From NCBI GenBank assembly GCA_029582265.1, contig CM055816.1, positions 28,998,366 to 29,062,365 on the forward strand: DNA of 64,000 nucleotides. The letters run 5' to 3'. This DNA comes from Zoroaster sp. YZ-2022 (Eukaryota > Echinodermata > Asteroidea > Forcipulatida > Zoroasteridae). The notes under the pieces are model-generated. The model saw only the letters and a program-made list of their open reading frames with translations, did not search any database and had not been told where the DNA came from. The position numbers and the translations under genes were made by a program. Positions 36,975 to 48,369 of this stretch are shown one piece after another; positions within the stretch are counted from its first letter, which is position 1, and the number at the start of each line of letters is the position of its first letter.

Positions 36975-37174
36975 TTAAGTTACAAATTGTCTATTTTTAG
37001 CTCGGCAGAACATGTAGAAATAGGCATTGTAAGAACGTTTTATTATATTTAAGGCCCCCAAAAAAGTCTCCGGTTTTTGGTCATCGGTCAGCTTCAAAAT
37101 CAGTGTGGTGACATGCTTTTTTTTTTTTTTTTGGGGGGGGGGGTAATTTTGCCAACGGAAATATGTGATACTGT

Positions 37175-37885
37175 ACATGTATGTACTCCACTGGCTACCG
37201 ATTCGTCAAAGGATTCAATTTAAACAATCAGAGCATACTGATCGAAACGTCGAGTTGTACATGTACCTCCAGTTCTTTTCAGAACTAATTACTACTCAAT
37301 TGAGATTCCACATGGTGTCACCGCAATTATTCTTACTTAAACTCATATTGCTCACTTGGAAATCACTTCATGACATGGCACCAAAGTATATAAGTGAACT
37401 TCTTTCTCCATATGTTCCCAAACGCACTTTACGATCTACTGATAAATTTCTTCCTGACTGTTCCTAGGACTGCATCTTCATATGGTGATCGTGCATTTTA
37501 TGCAGCTGCTCCTAAACTTTGGAATGACTTGCCAGTAGAACTTCGCAGTTGCAGTTCAATCAATGTTTTCAAGAACAATTTAAAGACTCATTTATTTAAG
37601 ACTGCTTATTGTGCTTGATTTTTGAATATGTATGTAATGTAATACATGTACGTAATGTTTTGCTTGATTTTTGTTTTACATATCTTTAGTTAATATGTGT
37701 ATATGTGTGTATTATGGTATGTGTATGTGCATGTGTGTGCATTTATATGTAGGCCTATATGTATATAATGTGTGTACTTTCTATAATGTTCATACTTTTG
37801 CTGTGTTAATTGTTGTGCCTCGGAATAGGCATTCCTAGATAGACGGCGCATTATAAATGCATTATTATTATTATTATTATTATTA
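37175..37885 (+). mobile_element. L2/CR1-like LINE 3' end, broken by a Penelope-like tail
   Basis: Reads LHWLPIRQRIQFK, then (after the insertion) LILLTWKSLHDMAPKYISEL and PYVPKRTLRSTDKFL; a frame change gives PRTASSYGDRAFYAAAPKLW, NDLPVELRSC and FKNNLKTHLFKTAY. This is the well-known C-terminal tail of L2/CR1-group LINE polyproteins. A 3' UTR ending GACGGCGCATTATAAATGCA plus (ATT)n follows. Inactive: interrupted and frameshifted. Confidence 0.88.
37228..37345 (+). mobile_element. Penelope-like tail inserted in LINE ORF
   Basis: AGAGCATACTGATCGAAACG to CGCAATTATTCTTAC, the common PLE tail, separates IQFK from LILL codons. TTAAAC flanks both sides, consistent with a short target duplication. 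Confidence 0.88.
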
Positions 37886-38406
37886 TTATGTACACATTTT
37901 TTTTGTTTTGTTCAGTTTCAGTTTACATTTATTTCCATACTGTCACAAAGAAAGTGATATAATAAACAGAGTAGTCTGCTTAAGCAATCAAAGAATAGAA
38001 AACAGTATGGGGGCTGATTTGATAAGCCAAGGCTTGTAGAAAATCGGCCTATGGACAGACAAAGACAAGACAAACGGACACATGATATAAAAAGTATGGT
38101 GGCTAAGAGAGGCCACACAAATCGGGCAAACGTTCATACCCCTTTGTGAAAAAGTCATTCAAAACACAGCACGGCAGAATTCCAATCGATCCAGCAATTT
38201 TGGCTGCAATTGGACATCGTTTTATAGCCAAAAAAAGGAAAATTAAAAAATGCCGATGCGCGGGTCTGAGGCGACGTGCGTGGAGACCAGAAATTGGAGA
38301 CTTTTTTTGGGTGGGGGGGGGGCTAATGTGTACACAGAAACCAGTCTGTGAAAGTTTCAGATCTAACTAACCCTCCTACTACATGTACATGTACACTGTA
38401 CGTTAA

Positions 38407-38909
38407 CCCTCCTATACATTAGGTTTAACACTCAAAGACACTCAAAATTTGTATGTCTCTCTTAACCCATTGACTTTGTGCAGTGCACTCAAATACATGC
38501 AAGCACATGTGGCTGTGATAAGGAGGTCAAACCAAAACCAATCAAAGACACTCAAAATTTGTATGTAACTCCCAACCCATTGACTTTGTGCAGTGCACTC
38601 AAATAAATCAGTACATACACAGCTCTGTGTGACTCTGTGGTTTGTGTATTGCTTTCATAGGTGACCTTCAATTTTTTCCCCATTCCACATAATACCTACG
38701 CTCATTTGTATCTCTACTTTCAAGAAACCTTCAAGAAAGACAGTTATATGGTTTATCTATGAGGAAGTGATCAGTTCATTGTTGTGTTCAGAAACAGTAT
38801 GACCTAAGGCCTGTACCAATTGGCAATGCAACCAAAAATACTCAAATGACTGTCTGTGAGTGTGAGTGCCGTGCTGACTGGGCCAAATTTCAGCCTGGGC
38901 ATAGGAGGG
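38407..38909. mobile_element. TTAA-type MITE, family C, internally duplicated
   Basis: TTAA 38403-38406 and 38910-38913. Ends CCCTCCTATACAT and GCATAGGAGGG. Two copies of the CATTGACTTTGTGCAGTGCA block. A stray CCCTCCTACTACATG end lies just left at 38371. Confidence 0.88.
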
Positions 38910-39002
38910 TTAATATAGAGGTGGGAAATTATTACAGTAAGTCCACATTTATTATGAGTCTAATAAAACAAGAGAAACTTGTGCTACATGTACATGTATT
39001 AA

Positions 39003-39395
39003 CCCTTGTATACATGTACATGTACATGCAGTCTTCAAAATGCCACAACAAAAAATGCTAAGTACACAATGCTTTTTCTATGCATGCCTTAAAATATTGC
39101 ATACTGTACACAAGAATGGTACATGGATACCCCAAAATGCCCCCTGGGTCTGAGACAAAAACAAAGTGTTCTGACCTTCACACAGTATGTGTATACCCCA
39201 AGTTACTGCACTGGTTTATTTCAAGTTAACCTTGCAATGAAACAAAGCAGATTTGTGGCTGCTTCAGTTTACCTCATCTCTCTGAAGAGCCTTGGGGTAT
39301 GCAATTAATCTTTAGATAAGAAAGTGTGTACCTCAAAATGTCACGGTTGTGACATTTTGAAGTATGGGTCCACTTTGTAAAGAACAACACTGGGT
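39003..39395 (-). mobile_element. TTAA-type MITE, family E
   Basis: TTAA|CCCTTGTATACATG at the left; the interior is an inverse copy of 53976-54362, including GGTTTATTTCAAGTTAACCT and TTTGAAGTATGGGTCCAC. Other end degraded. Confidence 0.75.
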
Positions 39396-40324
39396 ATCCA
39401 AAGATTTCCAGTTTCCAGTATCCAGTTCCTGAAAGAACCGAAAACGCACAGTCTTAAATTAATGTTTTGAAGTGTTTTGCTCAAGAACACAAGCACTATC
39501 AAGGTCTAGGCAAGCCCTACAAAGGATTCAAATTCTGCATCCCCCCTCCCACACCCCTCCACCGTTCTGATGACTCAGCCATCAGAACACAAGTCCATTG
39601 CAAATAAAACTGCTTGGCCATGGCATACCATAATCTGATGTTTACAAATGTACCTGTGTACATGTTTGCATAAATTTTGAAGAAAAGGATAGATTCATGG
39701 GGGTTCAGATCTGATTACCTAATTCATGGAACTGTTCAAATGCAATATTCAGTAACTGTAGAAAATGGCTGTAATCAGATGTTTACGTACAAGTATCTGT
39801 GTACATAATTTCCATTTATGCATTAGGCCAAAAAAAAAAGTCTGCGGTTACTGGTCATAGGTTGACTTCAAAATCGGTGCGGTCACACATTTTTTTTTTT
39901 TAGGTATTTTTGTTTGTTTTTGCCAACCAGTGAAATACATGTACATGTACAGTATGTGGTTATTGGAACCAGAACAAAGTTCACATACACAAAGTATGGT
40001 GGCTAAGAGAGGCCTCACAAATCCGGCAAATGTTCATGCCACTATATGTGAAAAAGTAATTTAAAACACAGCAAGGCAGATTTCCAATCGATCCAGCAAT
40101 TTTGGCTGCAATTGGACATCGTTTCATTGCAATTGGCATTAAAAAAAAAAATAATAACACAAAGAAAGAAAAATTATAATTTATTTTTGTTATGATTTTT
40201 TATGATATAAAACAAAGTACCTGAAACCATAAATATGGAATTTCGGTGTTCATCAACGACTGACATTCAGTTTCTGAAATGTTACATCACTTTTTAAAAA
40301 GCGAGTTTCGGATACCTGAACCGG
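39396..40324. other. Intergenic repeats
   Basis: Holds a decayed SINE-like segment (CACCGTTCTGATGACTCAGC, GTGTTTTGCTCAAGAACACAAG at 39470-39610), a degraded hAT-like piece (GGTATCCAAAG) and the dispersed repeat near 40090. No gene. Confidence 0.5.
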
Positions 40325-41256
40325 TTAACCAGTTCGCTTCGGATGCCGTGTATACACGCAATTTTTTTTTGTACAGCGGATCGGAGAGCGTCTAAACACG
40401 CATTCCGATTTTTGTGTGTGTCACCGGGAGACTTGTCAACATGCCACACGTGGCGTGCCGTCGTGGCGGCTGATGTGTATACACGCAATCGTTTCTCGGA
40501 GTCCATGGGGTCACGGTTCGGTGGCCCCGGACAAAATGCATTGCAAATACTGAACGAGTTCACTCTTTTTGTTGATTTTTGCCTAATCCCTTTATCAAAG
40601 ACCTGTTCCTTTGACGTACCAGCCAAGCATTTGTAAAGACGGATTTATATCCATTGTTTACGAGGCATTCAATCTCTCTCCAGGTATGCCGTCTTTTCGA
40701 CCGGGCGCTGGTCGCTAATAGGCCGTTGCATCGGAGCTTGCCAACGGTCTAATTGTGCTGAACAAACACAACCGTAATTAAAAAACTAGCCATTTAATTC
40801 TCGAAATGTCAATGAGTAAAGGTGTTTATTTGGTTGTCCGAACTTAGTTTCATTGACAAAAAAAAATTATTAATGGCTAGAAATTTTTTCAGATTTTTCA
40901 CTGAAAATAAACCCGCACGGGGGACCGGAAAAAATAAATATTCCCGACGTCAACTGGTTAAATATGGTATCCTCTGTATTATAAAAGTCAATTTGTTAAC
41001 ATTTACAGTACATGTATTTGTACACCACCGGAGGCATGTTTTCAACAAAAATGAAACCGTGTATCCGAAGTTTCCTGATTTTGGGTATCCGGTTCCAAAA
41101 ATATCCGAAAACGCACAGCTCTAAAATCTATACAACTTTAATTAATGCCCATGTAATTTACAATGTAAGCAAATTAACAAATTATTATCTTAGAGTTATA
41201 GGTTGATGAAATTCTTGCATCATGTGATAAACAAATGATTAAATTTTTTGCTCTAA
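40325..41256 (+). repeat. Arm 1 of a ~930-bp inverted duplication
   Basis: CCAGTT MITE plus its right-hand flank (hAT-like half and TCTATACAACTTTAATTAAT...TTTTTTGCTCTA) is repeated inverted at 43587-44516. A lone MITE right tip (TTCCCGACGTCAACTGG|TTAA) follows at 41258-41279. Confidence 0.9.
40329..40957 (+). mobile_element. TTAA-type (piggyBac-like) MITE, CCAGTT family, copy 1
   Basis: A 629-bp element between TTAA 40325-40328 and TTAA 40958-40961. Left CCAGTTCGCTTCGG, right inverse CCAGTTGACGTCG. GC-rich interior (GCCACACGTGGCGTGCC, GGTGGCCCCGGACAAA). Small open frames on both strands are conserved in all three copies only because the copies are similar. Confidence 0.9.
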
Positions 41257-41536
41257 TATTCCCGACGTCAACTGGTTAAAAGGAACCGGGTATTGAACTC
41301 AATGGTCGGGTACCCGCAAACATGCACGCCCAAGCCATGCACATACATACATATATACATGTACATGTACGTGTACATTTTTTGAAAAGTGTAGATCCAT
41401 GGGTATTCAAATCCGGTTGTCTAATTCGTGGAAACTTGTGTTCAAATGTAACATTCAGTTGTACTGTAGAAATGGTTGTAATCAGATCAGTACAAGTTTA
41501 CAGTACACGTCCATGTACAATTTGTACAGGGGTTCA

Positions 41537-41890
41537 TATCTGGGGCCAGGTTCACAGAGCTGCAAAGCAGAAATTTATGCTAAGCAAATATTTTTTGCTT
41601 AGCAGTATAAAACAGACTACTAGCCAAAATACAATGTACATACAGTTTGTATGACAGTTTGGCTGGTAACCAAAGAAATCTGCTAAGCAGCTTATATGAA
41701 ATTGGCTGTGAAGCAAATTGGGCTGTGTATGTTAAATGGCATTTTGGCTGGTAAACTACATGTATTTTTCGAAGCACAAATATTCTGTGGATTCGAATCC
41801 CACCCGAGTCGCCTGTGAAGTTTCTTCACAGACACTCTGAAAGCACTGAGTATGCAGTGCTATACATCGGTGTAGGGCAAAATTACATAC
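41537..41890. repeat. GCTAAGCA repeat and adjoining SINE-like piece
   Basis: GCTAAGCAAATATTTTTTGC, GACAGTTTGGCTGGTAACC and TCTGCTAAGCAGC recur elsewhere. It is followed by GGATTCGAATCCCACC (B-box-like) and GAAAGCACTGAGTATGCAGT, which also occurs at 43555. Confidence 0.55.
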
Positions 41891-41919
41891 ATGTAAAATC
41901 AGTTACAAATATTCTGAAA

Positions 41920-42120
41920 CTTGTACAATAGCTTTGCATGGTGAAGAGGAAAGTAAGGCTAATTGCGGTGACACCATGTGAAATTCTCGATTGAGTAGTA
42001 ATTAGTTCTGAAAAGAACTGGATGTTACAACTCGACGTTTTGATCAGTATGCTCCGAGGACGATCAGTATGCTCCGAGGACGATCAGTATGCTCCGAGGA
42101 CGATCAGTATGCTTAGCAAA
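41920..42120 (-). mobile_element. Penelope-like tail with amplified hairpin half
   Basis: GCTAATTGCGGTGACACCAT to ACAACTCGACGTTTTGATCA is the PLE tail on the minus strand. The 20-bp GATCAGTATGCTCCGAGGAC is then tandem, about four copies. Confidence 0.88.
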
Positions 42121-42220
42121 AGTTGTGTGCTTACAATGTAGCTACTCTATGAAATTGTCCCTGGGTTGTCTAATTCATGGAAACTGTATTCAAATGCAAA
42201 CCTTCAGTACTGTCAGACTG

Positions 42221-42586
42221 ATAATAATAATAATAATGTGTGGACTTATATAGCGCACGTATCCACCAACTGAGTGGTGCTCAAGGCGCATTATATTATT
42301 ACCCCTGCTCATAAGGCTCATAAGGCTCATAAATCATTCCTGAAACCATCTCAGCTCCCTGGGGAGTATACAGCTCAATTGCTGCCATTACAGCGCATAT
42401 AGGGCTAATCAACCAATTCTGCCCTCACAGGTACCCATTTAACCCCTGGGTGGAGAGAAGCAATTACGGTTATAAAGTGTCTTGCTCAAGGACACAAGTG
42501 TCACGGCCGGGATTCGAACCCACATTCTGCTGCTAACACCAGAACTTGAGTCCGGTAAGCTAGACCGCTCGGCCACGACACTCCAC
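42221..42586 (-). mobile_element. tRNA-Leu-type SINE, near full length
   Basis: Minus strand: GTGTCGTGGCCGAGCGGTCT (A box), GGACTCAAGTTCTGG (Leu-CAA-like anticodon arm), TGGGTTCGAATCCCGGCC (B box), body, GCGCTATATAAGTCCACA and an ATT tail. Confidence 0.95.
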
Positions 42587-43586
42587 TCTTGGTGTACTTT
42601 TAGAATACAATTTTATACTTTTGTTTAAATACCGAAGGTGATGTGCGACCATACAGATTGAAGGAACCACACAAGGTTTGTGCTTGTACTATACATGTAT
42701 ACGTGTATACATGTGTGTGCATACATATATGTGTGCATATATGTGTGCTTAGTGTCTGCGCTATAGTTGACATTGGGATTAGATCATTGCCATATGTATA
42801 GAATGCTGTGACTCTACCCACACTGAACACTGTCCTTGGTCACACACAGGGATATGGTAGGATGGATGACGTTATCTGCATTTTTTCTAGAAAAAAAATA
42901 GAAAATTAAATAAGGAACCCCCCCCTCAAAAAAAAAAAAATTAAAAAGTACAATGGGATTGGCACTGTAAGTTAAAAAACAACACTTTTTTCAATTTTGA
43001 TAAGTTGATGACACAGTACATGATACATATTATGTGTATGCAGGAATGAAGTTTCAAGGAAGCCACGGCCTCCATTGTCCTGGTCTTGGCCTTGGTGCCC
43101 AAATACAAATGTTCCCATAGACATCCTGGGAAAAGCGGCTTTGTCCCTACAAGAATGAAATTCCAGGCATGTAGTGTGTACATATTTGAACAATCACAAA
43201 GTAATCAGTCTTCTCTGAGGTGATGTAATTTTTCATGCAACTCCTACATGTACGTATACACAAACTTGTGTACAGTACCTTAGTTCAGAACTATTTTCAT
43301 GTTTGAAAGATAACAGGTGATTAACACAGCAGTTTGGAAAGAATGTGCCAAACCTCACCAACATTGTCAACAGAAATTTGATCCAAATTATCCCTGTTGA
43401 CCCAGAATGTAAATACACATGTACTAGAAGGATGTAATATTGGGGAAGTGGTTAGGCCCAAGTGGCTCTTATCTGAGGCCAACTACCAAAAAGGAAAATG
43501 AAACTGAATTGACAATCATTGGGAGGAACCGGCCATTTAAGTTTCTTCACACACTCGGAAAGCACTGAGTGTGCAGTGCTTGGTGT
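42587..43586. other. Intergenic spacer of the inverted duplication
   Basis: AT-rich with TG/CA-rich patches (42700-42750). No gene recognised. Confidence 0.4.
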
Positions 43587-44516
43587 AGAGCAAAAAATTA
43601 AATCATTTGTTTATCACATGATGCTAGAATTTCATCAACCTATAACTCTAAGATAATAATTGGTTAATTTGCTTACATTGTAAATTACATGGGCATTAAT
43701 TAAAGTTGTATAGATTTTAGAGCTGTGCGTTTTCGGATATTTTTGGAACCGGATACCCAAAATCAGGAAACTTCGGATACACGGTTTCATTTTTGTTGAA
43801 AACATGCCTCCGGTGGTGTACAAATACATGTACTGTAAATGTTAACAAATTGACTTTTATAATACAGAGGATACCATATTTAACCAGTTGACGTCGGGAA
43901 TATTTATTTTTTTCCGGTCCCCCGTGCGGGTTTATTTTCAGTGAAAAATCTTTAAAAATTTCTAGCCATTAATAATTTTTTTTGTCAATGAAACTAAGTT
44001 CAGACACCCAAATAAACACCTTTACTCATTGACATTTTGAGAATTAAATGGCTAGTTTTTAAATTACGGTTGTGTTTGTTCAGCACAATTAGACCGTTGG
44101 CAAGCCCCGATGCAATGGCCTATTAGTGACCAGCGCCCGGTCGAAAAGACGGCATACCTGGAGAGAGATCGAATGCCTCGTAAACAATGGATATAAATCC
44201 CTCTTTACAAATCCCTGGCTGGTACGTCAAAGGAACAGGTCTTGGATAAAGGGATTAGGCAAAAATCAACGAAAAGAGTGAACTCGTTCAGTATTTGCAG
44301 TGCATTTTGTCCGGGGCCACCGAACCGTGACCCCATGGACTCCGAGAAACGATTGGTGTGTATACAAGTCAGCCGCCACGACGGCACGCCACGTGTGGCG
44401 TGTTGACAAGTCTCCCGGTGACACACACAAAAATCGGAATGCGTGTTTAGACGCTCTCCGATCCGCTGTCCAAAAAAAATTTGTGTGTATACACGGCCTA
44501 CGAAGCGAACTGGTTA
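43587..44516 (-). repeat. Arm 2 of the ~930-bp inverted duplication
   Basis: Inverse of 40325-41256, sharing MITE and hAT-like flank. Confidence 0.9.
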
Positions 44517-44760
44517 AATTTATTTTTTTCTTTATTGGAGTGCAATCTCTTGAATTTAAAGATCTATAATTGTCTGTAAAAGTGTAAACATTACATTGTT
44601 CAAGAGTCACTGATTTCTGTTCACTCCGCTCAAATGTTAAGTCCGAATTTTAAAAAGTCATTAACAGGTAACTGGAACCGAAAACTGGAACCGAAAACTG
44701 GAACCGGGTAATGACAATTTCGGTCGGGTATCCGGATACCTGGATACCCGGCACAGCCCT
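43721..44760 (+). mobile_element. hAT-like MITE split by a CCAGTT MITE
   Basis: Left half 43721-43882 (GAGCTGTGCGTTTTCGGATA) and right half 44513-44760 (ends GGATACCCGGCACAGCCC) align to the whole copy at 34069-34458. The break is at a TTAA. Confidence 0.88.
43887..44512 (-). mobile_element. TTAA-type CCAGTT MITE, copy 2
   Basis: Inverse orientation: TTAA|CCAGTTGACGTCGGG ... GCGAACTGG|TTAA. Same interior as copy 1. Confidence 0.9.
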
Positions 44761-45690
44761 AATAGATTTCCCTTTAAAAGCCAGTACACATTGTGTACAC
44801 CATATTGAGGGCATAAAAGCCAGAACTAGGTACGTGTATGTCCACTTTTGCCTAAAATGTGTTATGGGGAGTTTCTGATTTTTCAGAAAGATTCAAACTT
44901 TTAAACATGTTTTTTTCAAAATGCCGATTTTGGAAGCCCTTGATTTGTACAGTGTATTCTGTAAATGCATCCGAGTTTACAGAAACCAATCTGTAAAAGT
45001 TCCAGCTTTTTTTTATTGTGCTGTTAACAAGAGTTTCAGTATAAATTCTGATTTATATTTATTTTCACGCTCACTTTACGTGGAATTTTCTACATCAAGC
45101 CACGTAGAACGTCCAACAGGTGGACGAATCTGGAATGGTTTATTTCCAGCTCTGTGGGTGGCCTGCCCCTCTTCAGTTACTTTCATGATTATTAATTGGT
45201 GAATAATCCTCCATATATCCATCTCATCCTCTTTCCTCCATCAACAAAGAAGCACCCGGGGTTAAAATGCTAATCCCTTCATTCGACACATGACCTATTG
45301 GATACAGGAGGAGTTACTATTGATCCGGATATATATCAATAATCCCGGGATCTGAGAAGTTTTTACGCCGGCCCGCTCTGCGAGAAAGATCGGTCTGTGT
45401 TTCAGAATTAGATACATGTAGATCTGTTGTCATTCTGAATGCAATACGTGACCCGTTAACTCCAGAGGGCGCTATTGATCTGCATGATCCATGTCCAGCC
45501 TCCCCCGCACCATGATAGATCAGACCAATCAACTCGATATTGTAAGCTTTTGGAATACAACTTTAATGACCAATTAACTCTAGAGGGCACTACCAGTATT
45601 GATCCTGGGGATAAATTGGCGGAAACCCAAGGAGCCAACACTTTAGGGAACCCACGCATTCCCCGAGTCGTGATCATTTACATCTACATC
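44761..45690. other. Intergenic, no recognised gene
   Basis: Contains CTCTAGAGGGC/CTCCAGAGGGC motifs near 45470 and 45572; a related GTAATAATGACCAGTGGATT piece resumes at 46392 beyond the TC-tailed insert. No protein recognised. Confidence 0.4.
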
Positions 45691-46285
45691 TCTCTCTCTC
45701 TCTCTCTCTGGTTTTTAAAAATGTTTGTGAAATAAAGATTATATTTGAAAAGTCTCTCTCTTCTCTCTCTCTCTGCCTGACCCCTCTCGGTCCACCTCTC
45801 CCCCTTTTCGACCCACCTTGTGAACAGCTGCTCCAATCTCTCTCTGATTGGAGGCAAGGCCTCTGCCACTGTTCATGAGTGGGGTCCTCTCTCTGCTCCT
45901 TTCTTTTTCTTCTCTTTTTCCTTTCTCTTTGGGAGCCGCTGGAGTGGGTTTAAGACCCACACCATTAATGCCAGTGGCTCCCCACCCCGGGGATCTTCAG
46001 GGGAGTCTGCCTACACCATGGTGCTTGCAGTCTCCCTTTTTTAGAGGTGCCCTTTCTCTTTTCTGCCTTTCTTCCACTCAACCTTTGTTTATTTCGATTG
46101 TTTTTTGATCTATTGATGTTTTTGTCTTTCATTGTGAAATGTATTTTTGTTATTACCTTCGTTAACAAAGTTAACCGAATTTAGTTACTTTTACAGTAAT
46201 ATTGGTAAACCACTAATTTTGGTAAAACATTGTTTTCTATTCTGTAATTTGTATGTTCTGCTTTGTAAATAAAGTTTTCTTTGAA

Positions 46286-46356
<71 letters not shown>
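45691..46356 (+). mobile_element. TC-tailed retroelement-like unit with polyadenylation-like ends
   Basis: TGTGAAATAAAGATTATATT, GAAAAG and (TC)n near 45725-45770 are repeated in form at 46263-46356 as TGTAAATAAAGTTTTCTTTG, AAAAG and a longer (TC)n. The ~500-bp body between reads TTAATGCCAGTGGCTCC and GTCTGCCTACACC. Two 3' ends each followed by the same dinucleotide suggest a head-to-tail retroelement 3' UTR. Confidence 0.55.
46289..46356. repeat. (TC)n microsatellite
   Basis: About 34 TC units. Confidence 0.98.
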
Positions 46357-46359
<3 letters not shown>

Positions 46360-46719
46360 ATCGTTAAGTGCCGAAACTCGTTAGACAGGCGAGTAATAAT
46401 GACCAGTGGATTCTAGAAGGCGCAATTGATCCGTGGATCAAAAACGGGGAATTGGAGATGTCTAAAGCAATTGGGTACCTTGCAGGTGCTGAAATGTAAT
46501 CATTTGGACACTGAATAAGTTTATGTTGTGTGTCAGTGGACTTTTTTTTTCATCTAGTGCAACTTTACTTACTGTAACATGTTTTTGGCAGGCTTCGGTC
46601 AGACACATGTGGGTAAATCAGTTCATAAACAAACAGTGCAGGGATGGGAACGGCTAGACTGACTGAAACAAACTTTTCTAAACGAATTTGACTAACCAGC
46701 TTACCGAAACCAATATTAA

Positions 46720-47055
46720 CCCTCCTACTTCAGCTGAACTTTAATGGCAAGTACAGTAGCTATAGAGGTCAAAATCAGTCTACTGGCTGTTTTGACTGTT
46801 GACCCAAATGTGCACACATGGGCATTTGTGACTGGTTTTGACTGTCATTTTGATCACCCTCGACAATACCAGACAATGCTTTTACCAGTCAAAAATGGTC
46901 GACTCATTTTGACCTATAAATGTACTTACTACACGATGTACGTGTAAAGTTTGACAGTGTTAAACTTTTTAAGTGCACAAGATACATGTACCTTGGCAAG
47001 TGCATGTACTGTACATGTATGTATCAACATTTTGACCCTTGCAGTCATAGGAGGG
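46720..47055. mobile_element. TTAA-type MITE, family A
   Basis: TTAA 46716-46719 and 47056-47059. Ends CCCTCCTACTTCAGC and GTCATAGGAGGG. Interior TCAAAATCAGTC and CAAAAATGGTCGACTC. 336 bp. Confidence 0.9.
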
Positions 47056-47128
47056 TTAAAAAAATTAAAAAATAAAAAAAATAAAAAAATTTATAGAGCT
47101 GTGTTGTCTATGGACTTACATGTATATG

Positions 47129-47470
47129 TGGAGTGCCATGGTCGAGCGGTTTAGTGCATCGGATTTGTGTTCTGATGGCTGAGTCATCAGAATATGGGTT
47201 CGAATCCCAACTGCGACCGTGCTGCTTGTGTCAGGAGGAGCAAGACACTTAATTGCTTCTCTACACCCAGGGGTAAATGGGTACCTGTGAGGGCAGAGTT
47301 GGTTGTTGTGTTTGATTAGCCCTATATGCGCCGAAATCGCAGCAATTGAGCTGTATACTCCCCAGGGAGCTGAGATGGTTTCAGGAATGATTTATGAGCC
47401 TGATGAGCAGGGGTAATGATGTATAAGCCTTGAGCACCAGTTTGATGGATACGTGCGCTATATAAGTCCA

Positions 47471-47518
<48 letters not shown>

Positions 47519-47520
47519 TA
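47129..47520 (+). mobile_element. tRNA-derived SINE, full length
   Basis: GTGGAGTGCCATGGTCGAGC, TGGGTTCGAATCCCAACTGC, the body, GGATACGTGCGCTATATAAG, TCCAT and (ATT)n. Subfamily with GGATTTGTGTTCTGATGGC in place of the Leu-like anticodon arm. Confidence 0.95.
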
Positions 47521-48007
47521 CGAAAAGTGCTAGATACTTTGCAACTTTACTTGACTGTAACATGCTTTTGGCAGGCTTCTGTCAGACATGTACATACCAT
47601 CAATGTACAGTACTACAAGTACATGTGTACCTGTAATGCTTGGACAGGAACTGGTTAACCGACCGACACTGCACTAACCATTTAGAATTTTGCATCTGGC
47701 TAACTGAAACCAATATTTAAAAAAAAAAAATTTAAAAAAATAGGGCCAATTTGACCGAGTTGCTTAGCGGATCATTTCCCTAAGCAAACATTGATGCTAA
47801 GCCAATTGTGAAACAGACAACCAGCCAAAGTCTGCACATTTTATATACAAAATTCACCGTTAACCATCCAAAACATGCTAAACAAATTGTTAGCTGCGTT
47901 CTTCATAGCACACCGCAAATTTTCGACTCCTTCTAAGCACCAATCAATTTCTTCATCTCGTATTTGGGTCTCTGCTTCCTGGAGGTTTGTTGCGGTAACC
48001 CACACCT

Positions 48008-48229
48008 CTACGTGATCACATCCACACCCCTTCTCTTTGGAGACACCTGCTGTTTGACCTCATCACATCCTGAGCTAAAAAACACTGTATCATGTGATTG
48101 TGTACCTTGTATGGATTCTCTTCTATTTTGATGCTGCCCGCTGCTGCTAGAATCCGTTGAATACAAAAAGTAGCGGTCCGCTTTCCCTACCCTGGAGGCT
48201 GATCTCTTTCTTTGAAAGCGTAACATCAC
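48008..48229 (-). other. Open frame, possible exon, unrecognised
   Basis: Reads MMLRFQRKRSASRVGKADRY then Ser/Gln/Arg-rich sequence (STDSSSSGQHQNRRESIQ), 73 codons. A CpG-bearing stretch (GAGCCGCGATCTTGAG as reverse complement near 48270) lies upstream. A donor-like AAG|GTACAC follows ESIQ. No family recognised. Confidence 0.22.
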
Positions 48230-48369
48230 ATGCTCTATTTAACATTGGGTGTGTTTGTTTCACTCAAGATCGCGGCTCAGGATCGTGTGATATTGCGCAG
48301 TTTGAAAACGGAAACTTTTTTGGATCAAATCCATGTCGTACATGTAGCTCAGCCGCTAGATAATGCCTG

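Noticed and set aside
40343..40636. Conserved open frames in the CCAGTT MITE (also 44266-44610, 56340-56844)
   Set aside because: Frames on both strands are shared because the copies are recent; no transposase motif and lengths differ between copies.
41012..41206. Identical 64-codon frame at 41012 and 43635
   Set aside because: It is part of the inverted duplication, in hAT-like repeat sequence; identity reflects duplication, not selection.
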